Assembly: GCA_028641055.1 (NCBI GenBank) | Contig: CM054058.1 | Span: 80,722,392 to 80,786,391, forward strand | Direction: 5' to 3' | Length of the DNA stretch: 64,000 nt | DNA from: Alopecurus myosuroides | Lineage: Eukaryota; Streptophyta; Magnoliopsida; Poales; Poaceae | Part shown: piece after piece, positions 42,625 through 54,660 of the stretch | Layout of the letters: every line of letters starts with the position of its first letter | Position numbering within the stretch: the first letter of the stretch is position 1 | Made by a program: the position numbers and the translations under genes | Notes under the pieces: model-generated | What the model saw: only the letters and a program-made list of their open reading frames with translations | Databases searched by the model: none | What the model was told of the DNA's origin: nothing

Positions 42625-43110
42625 TAGGAAAAAAGCGAACAAATTCGAGGAGAGGAATCGAAAATCGAACCGGAGAAAAGAAAAAAGCTTCAGCTGTGTA
42701 ACAACATGAATCGATTAACGGCGAACGGATTGGTCTAACCGAAATCCGGCAAAGATGGATTAGGAACTGTGATACGAGGGGCGAAGAAGGAGCTCGAGGA
42801 AGATTGCGGCTAGGTTTTCTGAGGTGGGTTAGTGTGATATCAGGGTCCCTGCTCGGTATATATAGCCTCCGTTCCGCGGTCGGTATTGGGTTGTTTCTTT
42901 TTTTCTTACGGTCGGTATTGGGTATGACTGAAGGACAGAAGAAAGGAAACAACTGTTTGCAGGCCTCCCCTGCTTATATGGGCTAAATATGTTTGGTAGA
43001 GGATTTTTTTATTTTTTTGCGAATGGAGAAAATAATTAGCTGGAGAATCGTAACAACAGCTGTACTTGGGGTCCTGCGAGCAGAAAATGAAAGATGAATG
43101 CTTGTATTGA
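42625..43110 (-). repeat. Helitron 5' block (right copy of the 490-bp direct repeat)
   Basis: Nearly identical to 37228-37718, with a four-base indel (GTAAGTAACA against GTAACA) and single-base changes. It ends ...CTTGTATTGA at 43110, where the Helitron starts on the minus strand. Confidence 0.88.
42857..42864 (-). promoter_or_regulatory. TATA box in the Helitron 5' block
   Basis: TATATATA faces the Ulp1-like exons about 230 bp downstream. It could drive a chimeric transcript. Confidence 0.5.
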
Positions 43111-43301
43111 TAATTGAGATTACAGAGAGGAAAACACTCTGGATCAACGGGGGGATCGCAGCGTCCCGTCCCCCAGGTCGCTCGCGCAACGAGTGTCCAG
43201 CGCGGGACCACACACTACATCACTTCCTTATCCGTTTTCTCCAGCGCATAGCACTATTTTTTCCACCGTTTGCATAGATCGAAGGTCGCGGCGACCGACC
43301 G
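43111..43301. other. Host sequence upstream of the interrupted ORF
   Basis: GC-rich flank between the Helitron 5' end and the ATG at 43302. No clear TATA box; it could be a GC-rich promoter or leader. Confidence 0.35.
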
Positions 43302-43378
43302 ATGCGGAGCCAGTCCTCTATGCGCCGCCGCCATGGTCGCGCCGCCGCCTCTCCCTTTTTCTCCTGCTCGCAGCTTGC
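43302..43378 (+). pseudogene. First part of a host ORF split by the copia element
   Basis: The frame opens at ATG 43302 (MRSQSSMRRRHG) and is cut at 43378, the last base of the left TSD. It continues in the same phase at 63635. It is basic and Ala/Arg-rich with no known domain. Confidence 0.4.
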
Positions 43379-43517
43379 TGTTAGAAACCGGTATATACAC
43401 GTGGTGCGCGTTATACCACCCGTATACGTATGTATATGTAATTGTGTTTCACCTATATAATGAGATGGAAGGTGTAGGCCTGAGCCACACCGAAAACCCT
43501 AAACACGTTTCCTAAGT
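43379..43517 (+). repeat. 5' LTR of the outer copia
   Basis: It begins TGTTAGAAACC and ends CCTAAGT rather than the usual CTAACA. The end is fixed by the PBS directly after it and by the TSD at the other LTR. Confidence 0.9.
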
Positions 43518-43529
43518 TGGTATCAGAGC
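43518..43529 (+). other. Primer-binding site (initiator tRNA-Met)
   Basis: TGGTATCAGAGC directly follows the 5' LTR, the standard copia primer-binding site for tRNA-iMet. Confidence 0.9.
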
Positions 43530-43613
43530 CTCAAGGCGGCGCTGCGAGAAACCCTAGCCGCGTGCCGACCTCGATCCATCGCCGCCGCCGCGAGTACCTC
43601 CGCCGCCGGTGCA

Positions 43614-44705
43614 ATGACCACCTCCTCCGCCCTCCAACTCTCCCCCGCGGGCGCGATCGTCTCAGCCCCGGCCTACTCCGCTGCCGCCGGCGTCGCTGTT
43701 CCTAGCGTTCGTCTCGACGCGAACAATTTCATGCTATGGAGGAGGCTGATCCTACCCTCTCTCTCTGGAGCCGGCCTTCATGGCCACCTCGACGGAACCA
43801 AGCCCGCCCCCGCGAAGACCGTCTCTCAAGGGGAGGGCGCTGCCAAGGTTGACGTCGCAAATCCCGATTACTCACGCTGGTGGGAGGTGGACCAGCGCGT
43901 CCTCGGCCTGCTCATCGGCTGTGCCACTGCTGCGGAAGTCTGGACGACTGTCCACACCATGTTCGGTGCACAAAGCCGCGCCAACGTCCGCCATATCCGC
44001 CGCCAGTTACAGCAGCTGAGGAAGGACGACGCCCCCGCCGCGCAGTACATGCACAAGATGAAGTCTCTTGCTGATTGCATGGTCGCAGCGGGCGCCCCCA
44101 TCTCCAACGACGAGCTCGTTGATTATATCATCACCGGCCTCGGTCCGGCGTTCAACTCAATCGCCGCGTCTCTTGCCGTGGGCGACAAGTCGGTCTCTTA
44201 CTCCGACTTCTACTCGCACGTGCTCTCGTTCGAGTCTCTCCAAGCGCAGCAGAATCAGGTCGCCGAGTGGACGTCCTCGGCCAACGCTGCGTCTCGTGCG
44301 GGCATGGGCTCCTACGGCAGCCCCTACAACAGTCCGTACCGCGCCCCCTTCTTCCACCAGAATCCCTATGGTGGTGGGTGCACCGGTGGTCCTCCAACTC
44401 CGCGCGGCCCCGATCCTCGCCAGTCCAACGGCGGGTACGGCGGAGGCTATCCGCAGCCCCCGCAGCAGCAGCAGTCCGCTGGTTATGGTGGCGGCTACCA
44501 CGGGCAGAATAACGGCGGCAACACCGGTGAGCAGAATCGCAACGGTGGCGGCCGCAAGCAACGCCCACGCTGTCAGATATGCAAGAACTAGGGACATGAG
44601 GCGAACCAGTGCCGAAACCGTTTCAACCCGGACTTTCGTAGCGACAACACCAACCAGCGTGCTGGCAACGCCGCCACGACCTCTCACCATGGTGCTCCTT
44701 GGCTG
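43614..44705 (+). pseudogene. Outer copia gag, stopped in its zinc knuckle
   Basis: From ATG 43614 a gag/UBN2-type region is readable: NNFMLWRRLILPSLSGAGL, WTTVHTMFGAQSRANVRHIR, QYMHKMKSLADCMVAAGAPI, and LVDYIITGLGPAFNSIAASL. A Gly/Asn/Gln/Tyr-rich linker follows. The knuckle begins CQICKN and is cut by TAG at 44589-44591; the downstream GHEANQC in the same frame completes the CX2CX4HX4C pattern. The product would package RNA in virus-like particles. A single readthrough would restore the frame into the protease. Confidence 0.85.
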
Positions 44706-46680
44706 ATGGATTCAGGCGCCACCGACCACATCACCAATGATCTCGAACGCCTCCACATGCACGAGCGTTATGGTGGGACGAATAATGTTCAAGTCGCTAA
44801 CGGCAAAGGTTTGTCTATTTTGCATATTGGTAACTCGACCTTAGCCGGTTCTAAATTGCTATTGAATCAAATCCTTCATGTCCCACATGCTAGTCAACAT
44901 CTCCTTTCCGTTTATCGCCTCGTTTCCGATAATGACGTATTTGTTGAATTTCATCGTCATTTTTCCTGTGTTAAGGACAAGGCCACGAGGAGAACACTTC
45001 TTCACGGTAGAAGCTATGGCGGTCTCTACCCAATTCCTATTAGCCGCGCGTCGTCCTCTACATCACCACATCATGCTAGCTCTAGCGTTCGGGTTCCAGC
45101 CTCTCAGTGGCACCATCGTCTCGGTCATCCTTCAAATAAAATAGTGAAAACAATTGTTAGAGATCATAAGTTAACCTGTTTACCTTTTGAGACTTCTGAG
45201 TCGGTTTGTGATGCTTGTCAGTGTGCTAAGAGTCATCAGCTGTCATACTCTTCTTCTGAGCGTGTTTTCACTATGCCTCTTGAGTTAATTCATTCTGATG
45301 TTTGGGGTCCTGCCATTGCCTCCTCTGGGGGTTATAAGTACTATGTCAGCTTTATTGATGATTATTCACGTTTTTGCTAGGTATATCTCGTTAAACACAA
45401 GTCTGACGTTGAGCAAGTTTTCTAGGCTTTTCAGGCTCACGTCGAGCGTCTTTTAGATGCCAAGATAAAGGTTGTTCAGTCTGATTGGGGTGGCGAATAC
45501 CATAGGCTGCATCGTTATTTTCAGCGTATGGGTATCTCTCATAGAGTTTCCTGTCCTCACACCTCCCAGCAAAACGGTATTGCTGAACGCAAACACCGTC
45601 ATCTTGTCGAGACAGGTTTAGCTCTTCTCGCACACTCATCCACACCCCTGCGGTTCTGGGATGAGGCATTTCTCATTGCATGTTACCTCATTAATCGCAT
45701 ACCCACCACCGTTCTTCGGAACGAGAACCTATTTTTCGCCTATTTAAAATTCAGCCTAACTATGCATCGCTTCGTACTTTTGGTTGCGCTTGCTTGCCTA
45801 GTCTTCGCAAATACAATGCACACAAGCTAGCTTTCCGCTCTAAACTTTGTGTGTTTCTTGGGTACAATACTATGCATAAGGGCTACAAATGTCTAGATCG
45901 GTCTACCGGGCGGATTTACATTTCTCGTGATGTAGTCTTCGACGAGTCGGTTTTCCCTACGCCACCCCCGGTGTGTCCACCGATCTTCCTACCCTACGAG
46001 AGGCCATCACTTTTCCTTCATCTGAACCGGCTACGAGTACCACTACGCGTAAATACGACTTATCTTATTTGTCTACTGACTTTTCTGGTTCAGATGCTAC
46101 TCTTTTTGTTGAGGGTGTACAGGCTAATGATGATCACGGTGCTTCTCCTCCTGTGGTCGACGTGCATGCCTCGTCTCTGGCCGACGTGCATGCGCCCAGT
46201 ACGGCGTCTGCCTCTCCCGAGCCCGCGTCGCCCATCGCCGGCTCGCCGGCGGCCCACGCGCCACGGCCATGCAGCTCCTTCACGTCGCCCGCCCCATCCG
46301 TGTCACCCACCGCCGGCCCATCATCGGCCCACGAGCAACAGCAGCAGCAACCCGCGTCGCCTCTCGCTGAATCCAATTCAGCCGCGTCGCCTCCGGTTGC
46401 TATCCCCGACGAGCGTGGTCACTCTATGGTCACACGCACCCGTGACCACACTCGCCGCGTCAAGGAATACACCGATGGCACGGTGCGTTACAATCCCAGT
46501 CGACGTGCCCTCTTCGTCGTTCCGTCGTCTCATCGCGACGTCCTTCGTGAGCCGGCTTGGCGGTCTGCTATGGCTGACGAACTCTCTGCCCTTCAGCAAA
46601 CACAGAACTGGACTCTTGTTCCTCGCCCTCCTGGTGTTAATATCGTTGGCAGCAAGTGGGTGTTCAAAACCAAGCACAAG
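44706..46680 (+). pseudogene. Outer copia protease, integrase and start of RT
   Basis: Protease motif MDSGATDHIT at 44706; gag-pre-integrase QWHHRLGHPSNKIV near 45108; zinc-binding CDACQCAKSHQ near 45211; integrase core SDVWGPAIASSGGYKYYVSF and HTSQQNGIAERKHRHLVETG near 45560. Lesions: TAG at 45378-45380, another TAG at 45423-45425, and frameshifts near 45815 and 45965. The post-integrase linker is Ser/Pro/Ala-rich with a short poly-Gln. RT begins EPAWRSAMADELSALQQTQN and WVFKTKHK, then stops at 46680, where the gypsy LTR starts. Confidence 0.85.
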
Positions 46681-47223
46681 TGTCGAGACATCGTAGTAGA
46701 TTTCATAGACGGGGGTGCCATGAGACTACTGATAGAGATGTGGGGGGACATGATTGTGCTAAGGACAATGACACAGGGTTTTTACCCAGGTTCGGTATGA
46801 CGCAGTAATGCGGCGTTCCTACTCCTGCAATCTCACTATTCAGGACAAAAGCCTGTGTATACAGAGTACAATGTGAGGTTCTATTAGCTTCTCGTCAAGG
46901 ATCAACCTCTCGGCGAGTTAGCTTGAAGCTTCTTGTCTATCTATCATATCTCCCGTCCGGCTTTATATAATAGCCGGATTAGGGCATACAGAATAGGAAA
47001 CCTAGAAGACTATGGTAATTACTAACTTGGAAAGTAAGGAATCCGTCTTCTACTCCAAGCCAGATCACATGGGTCGTGATCCGGGTTCTTCTAGAATCCG
47101 GCTTCTGTGCATCAGCTTACTGGGCCGCCCAATGGACCGTAATCCACTACCACTTGGGCCACCCGGGTAATCCGGCACTTTAGACTGCCACTTGATATAC
47201 CCCTATTCGGTATATATCCGACA
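46681..47223 (-). repeat. Gypsy 3' LTR (copy 2), 543 bp
   Basis: Plus-strand ends are TGTCGAGACATCG and TATATATCCGACA. It is the reverse-complement homologue of 24551-25105. A polypurine tract (minus: CTTCTTGGGGGCTAT) abuts it at 47224. Confidence 0.9.
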
Positions 47224-47758
47224 ATAGCCCCCAAGAAGGATTAATACTCTGATTCGCCGTCTTTCGCCAAATGCATATTTTCCGAGAAATATCGGCCTGC
47301 AGTCTTGATTCTTCTTTTTCTCCTCAAAGGATGTTACAACGAAAAACTCGGAATCCAGAAAATCCGGCCTTTTTTACACGATCCTTCGTGAAGAAGGAAC
47401 TTCCTACGTCAGCGCTTTAATCCTGCTGACGTAAGGGACGTTTGGGTTTCAGGCGGGAAACCCAGAAACATATCTCTGACAGATTCTCGCGGGAAACGAG
47501 GCCATAGCAATAATCACCCGTCGTTTCATTTCCCGGAATTTCCGGCGAGTGACACGCGTTGATCATCCAACGGTCAAAAGAGCCGTTAGCACGCATCGTG
47601 ACGGAATTCCGGCTATAAATAGCCGCCTCCGTCCTCCGAGGAAACCTTCCGCTCTCACTTCACAGCACCATTCCCAGCGCCCAAGTTCTCGCAGAGCAAC
47701 TCCCGAGCGCACGAACGCCACCCGAGACCTCATCGGAGCGACCACGCGTCGCCCATCG

Positions 47759-50700
47759 ATGGCATCCTCAAGCTCCTCACCGGCCCGTTTTGTCGCAAAG
47801 GACATCGACGAAATCATCGATACGATGGATCCACAGCTGGATTCACCGGTGCACGCCTCCGGCGACGAGGCGGCGCAGCGGGCAAGGAAATCCGTCCCGC
47901 CGCCGCAGATCTTGCGGGGTCTTCTTCCGCACCTCCCTCGCCGTTCGCGCCCGAGACGGCGGAGGAGAAAATCACCATCGTCGGAGACAAGCTCGCGGCC
48001 GCAGAGGCCGCAGCGTCCGCCGCCGCCGGAGCAGAAGACGAGGCGGAAATTGCCGGTAACTGGAGCGCCAGCAGTGTCCCGCCATCCCTCCTTCCGACAA
48101 TGGAGAAGGAAGGGCTCGTACTGAAGGGGAAATGGCGGATCCCGGAGGACGAATCCGAGCCCATGCCAAAAGACGGGGAACGCGTTCCCCTTACCTCTCA
48201 TATTGCGAGAGGTATGGGTTTACCGCCTTCCGCCTTTTTCTTAGAAGTTCTTAACCATTACGGTGTTCAGCCTCATAACCTTCCCCAAAAATCCATTCTT
48301 TATCTAGCCGGCTTCCAAGCCCTTTTCGAAGGGTATTTAGGAATAGCTCCTAGACTAGATTTTTGGCAACACTGCTTCGGAGTGAAGCGTAACTCCACAG
48401 AGGGTGTTCTTCCCATCTGCGGGACCATTTCTTTCACTCTTCGGAGGTTTAGGGAAGATTGGTACCCAAAGATAAAAACGTCAGAATCCGTCAAATTTTG
48501 TACGGGTTCTTTCTTTTATCATCCTGACGTCCCGTTTCCCGGGAAATAAAACGGGGTTCCTCCATTCGTCAACTCCGCCGCCATCCCGCAGGAGAGTTGG
48601 GCAGTTGAGGTGGTGCAAACTTTGCCTGAAGATCTAATGAAAATAAAGCGGAGCATTGCCAAACTTACCTCTTCTAAACCTCCTCTAACCGGAACCGATA
48701 TTGTTATGTGCTGGTTCGGCCGCCGTATTCAACCTCTCGCTTTCCGCTCACGACTCCTTTGTTAATACGAAGGGCCAGAAGACGAAATGAGAGGGACGGA
48801 AAAAGCCTTCTCCAAAAGGGACTTCAAGAAACGAGTCAACCAATTGGTCGCTACTCGCGATCAATATGAAGAAAGTTTGGAAATATATCACGAGGAGAAC
48901 CCAATCCCTAAGGTATTTTTATTTTCCTTGATTTGGGTTTCTCTCGGATTACTTCTTTTTCCTGACTTAATCGAGTATTTTGCCTTTTCCATAGTTCGAC
49001 GAACTTAAGGAAGCTGATCTTGCATCAGACGCCGAACTCGACGAATTACACGCCAGTTTTTATGGCGGTCGGAAACGCAAGAGGCAAGTGATCCCCGAGG
49101 AAGTAATAAATCTTGACGGAATTCCCATCGCCGCATCCGGGTATTTTACTGGAGCTCTTTACTTATGATTCCCTTCCAGTTCTTCGAGATATTTACTTCT
49201 CGGATTTTTTCCTTTTCAGCCTTGCTCCAGTTCCTTTGAAGTCAAAGAAATTGAAGAAACATACAACTGCTACTAGCAAAGTCGGGCCGTTTTCTGCTGC
49301 AGCTTCTCCCGTTCCAACTACATTTGGTAGGGAGGAGAAAACCACGAACCCGGACATACAATTCCAGCAATCCAGCCAGCCTATTGCATCTAACATGGAT
49401 GCGAGGGAAACGGCGGGATCAGAAACGGGTAGACAACCTCGAGCATCTCGGGAGGTTGAACCTATTCCCACTTTTGACAAGAACTTCCAGGTAAAGGAAG
49501 AACCGTTTGACGATCTCGGGTATATTCGTCCGGAAGCTAAAAAGTTCTTCGCTCCTGCTCCTTTCATCTGTCCTTGGCCACATGGCGGGCTAATTGTCCG
49601 AAATAACTTCGTATTTTCACCTCGTCAGGTCATGCAAGACGGCCTGCATCATGTTGGCATTCTCTTTTCTGAATATTTAAGGGAATTCAACGAAAACTTG
49701 TCAGGTTTGCAGCAGATGAGCCAGGTAATATCTCTAGCCCCCAAGCAATAAGTCGAATGCATGCTATCAACTTAATGCTTCTTATTACGCTTGTTCTAAC
49801 TTAAGCGTCTTGCTTTCATTTCCGTGTTTCAGCAAACCGCTGAAACTATAAACCTGGAAGTTTTCAACAAGCTTACCGTCAAGAATAAGGAGGTTAGAAA
49901 CCTTCTATCTATTCTTGACGTTAAGGAAGCAGAGCTGGCATCGTCTCAGCTACGGCTAGAAGAAACAACAGGTATACTTTTAATTCTCTGAAGTTCCTTG
50001 TCCATAATTTTTTCTAAGTATTTTTCCGTGTTTTCATAACCCAGAATTTTTTTTCCTTGCTTTCCAGCTGCTTTGGCGAAAGCCAAGCAAGTAGCTGAAG
50101 ATGCCGGCAACGCCGAGAATCTCCGTCGGGAGAACTTGGACCTTCATAAGGATCTTATGAAGGTTCAGAAGGATCTGGAGGCCAGCAATCTGGCTCTTGG
50201 AATTGCTCAATCCAAGGCCTCCCAACAAGCTGACAAGGACAAGGCCACTATCCAAGATTTGGAGAACGCCTTGAACCTGCGCTTTGAGGAAGGCTCCGAG
50301 ATGGACAAGATCCTCGGTAAGTTATCAACTTTTATCGTATTTTCCATGTCTTAACTTCTTTCTCTGCGTTTTCACTAACCGTTCCGTTATTTGTCTGAAA
50401 AAACAGGAGATAACCCAGATCTTACTCGGATTGAAAAAATCCGAGCTTTTGGGGACGTATTCACCGCGATCAAGGCTGCGGGGATGTTGCTCATCCACAC
50501 ATAGCTTCCCACAAAGTCTGGGGAACTCTCGGAAGTTGAAAAACTTCCGGGAGCCATCATGGAGATTTCAGATGCCAAGGAATCCACCTTGCGCTCCGCG
50601 GCCCAGGGTGGTGCACGCATGGCTTTAGGGCTTATGCGTATGCATTACCCCAGTGCCAAATCTTGGCACGTGGCGTCCGGTATCCCTCTTGGATATTCGG

Positions 50701-50846
50701 AGACCCAGCGGACCACCATTTTTGATGAAATCAAGGGTCACGCCACCAAGATCGCCTCTATGGTGAATATCTCCATCACCTATCCGGAAGAAGAGATTCC
50801 AGAAACCCCCGAGGATGACAGCAACGAAGAAGAATCATATGCTTGA
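47759..50846 (+). pseudogene. Transposase_28-type antisense ORF, copy 2 (six exons)
   Basis: Exon 1 starts MASSSSSPARF (47759) and ends near 48912. Later exons are about 48993-49140, 49220-49724, 49833-49971, 50068-50316 and 50407-50846; most introns show clear GT...AG edges. Conserved blocks: LVLKGKWRIPEDESEPMPKD, YLAGFQALFEGYLGIAPRLD, TISFTLRRFREDWYPKIKTS. The later exons are coiled-coil-like (LHKDLMKVQKDLEASNLALG), and the last has HYPSAKSWHVASGIPLG and an acidic end. Lesions: a frameshift before 47890, stops at 48547-48549, about 48763 and in exon 6 (50502-50504). The gene lies antisense to pol, next to the 3' LTR, as in Tat-lineage elements. Function unknown. Confidence 0.78.
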
Positions 50847-51960
<1,114 letters not shown>

Positions 51961-51985
51961 TGGCTAGGAGGATTTGAAAGGCATT
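51961..51985 (+). other. psaA-psaB intergenic spacer, plastid type
   Basis: The 25-bp spacer is kept, showing that one contiguous plastid fragment was inserted rather than two cDNAs. Confidence 0.9.
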
Positions 51986-52495
51986 ATGGAATTAAGATTT
52001 CCCAGGTTTAGCCAAGGCTTAGCTCAGGACCCCACTACTCGTCGTATTTGGTTTGGTATTGCTACCGCACATGATTTCGAAAGTCATGATGATATTACTG
52101 AAGAACGTCTTTATCAGAACATTTTTGCTTCTCACTTTGGGCAGTTAGCAATAATCTTTCTATGGACGTCCGGAAATCTGTTTCATGTAGCTTGGCAAGG
52201 AAATTTTGAATCATGGATACAGGATCCTTTACACGTAAGACCTATTGCTCATGCGATTTGGGATCCTCATTTTGGTCAACCCGCTGTGGAAGCCTTTACT
52301 CGAGGAGGTGCTGCTGGTCCAGTTAATATCGCCTATTCTGGAGTTTATCAGTGGTGGTATACAATAGGATTACGCACCAATGACGATCTTTATACTGGAG
52401 CTCTTTTTCTATTATTTCTTTCTACGCTGTCCTTAATAGCGGGTTGGTTACATTTACAACCCAAATGGAAACCAAGCCTTTCGTGGTTCAAAAAC
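51986..52495 (+). pseudogene. psaB: Plastid psaB 5' part (nuclear plastid DNA)
   Basis: It starts at the natural ATG ([16 protein letters not shown]) and follows photosystem I apoprotein A2 for about 170 residues to [11 protein letters not shown]. There plastid sequence stops and unrelated gypsy spacer begins (about 52495). No lesion is seen. Same insertion as the psaA part; together about 1.45 kb. Confidence 0.95.
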
Positions 52496-52925
52496 TCTGG
52501 TTTATGCGCTTTAACTGTCCTTAGTGTTTGAAATGGCTCAGTAGTATTTTAATCTTCATGCCAAGTTACTGGGTAAAACCGATCAGTTTAAACTCGGAAA
52601 CATGGATCATACTAAAGGCATTTTTACTTATTAGCTCCAGTGACCCATCACATAAACAATCAGATAATGCTTAGAGAACAGTAAGGAATTTTTTGAATGA
52701 AGCTCGGGCACGCATGCACAATCCGAGTTTCCTTTAACCTTTAGTAGGCTGAAAATCATTCAGTTTTTAAACACCGAGCACGCAGGCACAATTCGGGTTA
52801 ACATTGAGTATTTTGGAAGATCATTGGGAAATAGATAATGCGGAATCATGCTTTGTACTATAATAAACTTGTAAAAACATGGATGTAAGAATTTCGACAA
52901 CTTTATTTCATGATCTCAAAGATAT
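52496..52925. other. Gypsy spacer between plastid insert and pol stop
   Basis: AT-rich, with two related motifs containing GAGC(A/T)CG...CGCA(T/G)GCACAAT(C/T)CG (about 52695-52725 and 52774-52792). No gene. Confidence 0.5.
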
Positions 52926-52978
52926 TTACATAGAAATTGAACTAAGTATAGAAGGGACGTAACTGCTGGATACTCTAG

Positions 52979-54627
52979 TGAAGGGGAACGTAGCATAGAA
53001 AACAAAAATTTTCCTACGCGCGATAAACCCAAATGGCCAAGATCTAATCTATGAGATGAAAGTCAACGGGGAGAAAGAGAGTCTTGAGATAACATACCCT
53101 CGAAGACTCTAAGTGTTACGAGAAAAGATCTCGTTGTTGGCGTAGTCGTTCTCACGCCGATCCCGAGCGAGAAGAAGAGCACCGCAATCCGGCGGTGCCT
53201 CCGTAATCGGTCACACGTTCGGCTCGATGAAGACTTCCGTTCCCTCGTTCCAGCGGGTTGCGGAAGTAGAGGATCCCTCCGGAATTCCAGCAGCACGACG
53301 GCGTGGTGGTGGTGAAGAATCCCACGGTCAGGGCTTCGCCAAGCCGGAGACCATGGAATGGAGCAGCGGATGGAAGGGAAAATGTATGAGCAAGTGTGTA
53401 TGGAAGAGAGAGCCCTCACCCTCCTTTTATAGGGGAGGGGGAGGCAGCCCAAGGGGGGGTGCGGCCAGCCATGGGTGCCCCCACCCCTTCCTCTCTTCAT
53501 GTGAGTGGAAGCTCCACTCAAACCCACTCAAAACTCCCTTAATTTCCCACTTGGAAAATCCAAAGGTTTTTCTTTAATAAATAAAACATTTTTATTTCTT
53601 TATTTATATTTGTTAATTCCATTAACAAACATTTGCATGCAGCACCTCGAACCATTTGTTAATTCTATTAACAACCGTTCGACGAAAAACCCCTTGAACT
53701 ATTTCAGTTTCCCCCGAAACAATTCCGGAGCTGCCCAAAATATTCTTCGGCATTCCGTATCCTCTCTAAACGCTTCATCGAACCTTAAGTGTGTCTCCCT
53801 ACGGTTCGTGAATATTATAGACATGATCGAGACTCCTCTCCGATCAATAATCAACAGCGGGGTCTGGAAAACCGTGATGACTCCTATATATTCAACGATG
53901 ACTCTCGTGATCGTGTGAACCTTTCAACGTCGTAACGATTTCCCTTTGTCTCGCGATATATTACTTGTCCGAGATCCGATCATCGGTCCACTATACCTTG
54001 TTCGATCTCGTTATCCGACAAGTACTCTTTTCTCGTTCCCGTGATATAACATCCTAGTGATCAAATCACTTGCTTGCAAGCGGTGTCGATGTGATATCAC
54101 CGAGAGGGCCCTGAGTATATCTATCCGTCATATTGGATGGACAAATCCCATTCTTGATCCATGAGCTTCAACTAACACTTTCCGAATATCCAATGCCACC
54201 TTTATAGTCACCCTTTTACGGTGTGACGTTTGATGTCATCAAAGTATTCTTTCGGTATTAGTGATTAACATGATCTCATGGTCTAAGGAATAATGTTACT
54301 CCGAATGTAAGACATAACAACAAAACTAAATGACTTGATCGTATTGTTATACTTAGTTAGGGTTTAAGTTCATCATGTCATTCTCCTAATGACATGACCC
54401 CGTTATCAACAACATCCAATGTTCATGATCAGGAAACCTTGATCATCTGTTTAATCAACGGGCTAGTTAAAAGAGAGACTTCACTAGGAACGTTGGTTTG
54501 TTTATTAATCACACATGTATCAACGTTTCCGGTTAATACAATTCTAGCATGAGAAATAAACATCTATCATAAACAAGGAATAACATAATAAAAACTTTAT
54601 TATTGCCTCTCGGGCATATTCCCTTCA
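52979..54627 (-). repeat. 3' LTR of the Angela-like copia
   Basis: 1649 bp. On the minus strand it begins TGAAGGGAATATGCCCGAGA, which resembles Angela/BARE LTR starts. The repeated short open frames in it recur in the other LTR and are not genes. Confidence 0.92.
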
Positions 54628-54660
54628 GTCTCCCACTTGCACTAGGGGCAATAATCTATA

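Larger units (their letters stand above)
37719..43110 (-). mobile_element. Helitron, 5.4 kb, with Ulp1-like fragments
   Basis: On the minus strand it begins TC (43110-43109) after an A and ends CTAG (37722-37719) before a T. That matches insertion between A and T without target duplication. Thirteen bases before the end lies a hairpin (ACGTGC-GTT-GCACGT). Content: a 490-bp 5' block with a TATA box, a truncated Ulp1/C48-like gene, a GC-rich captured-looking segment and a second Ulp1-like fragment. No Rep/helicase is encoded, so it is non-autonomous. The ends were deduced by eye and need family alignment. Confidence 0.68.

Noticed and set aside
37228..43110. The 490-bp direct repeats as LTRs of a retrotransposon
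   Set aside because: They lack TG...CA ends, PBS and polypurine tract, and the interior has no gag-pol; Helitron termini explain the boundaries better.
53063..53918. Open frames of 116-154 codons in the Angela-like LTR (and their twins at 59775-60759)
   Set aside because: They recur at the same place in both LTRs on both strands, have no domain, and are explained as LTR sequence.
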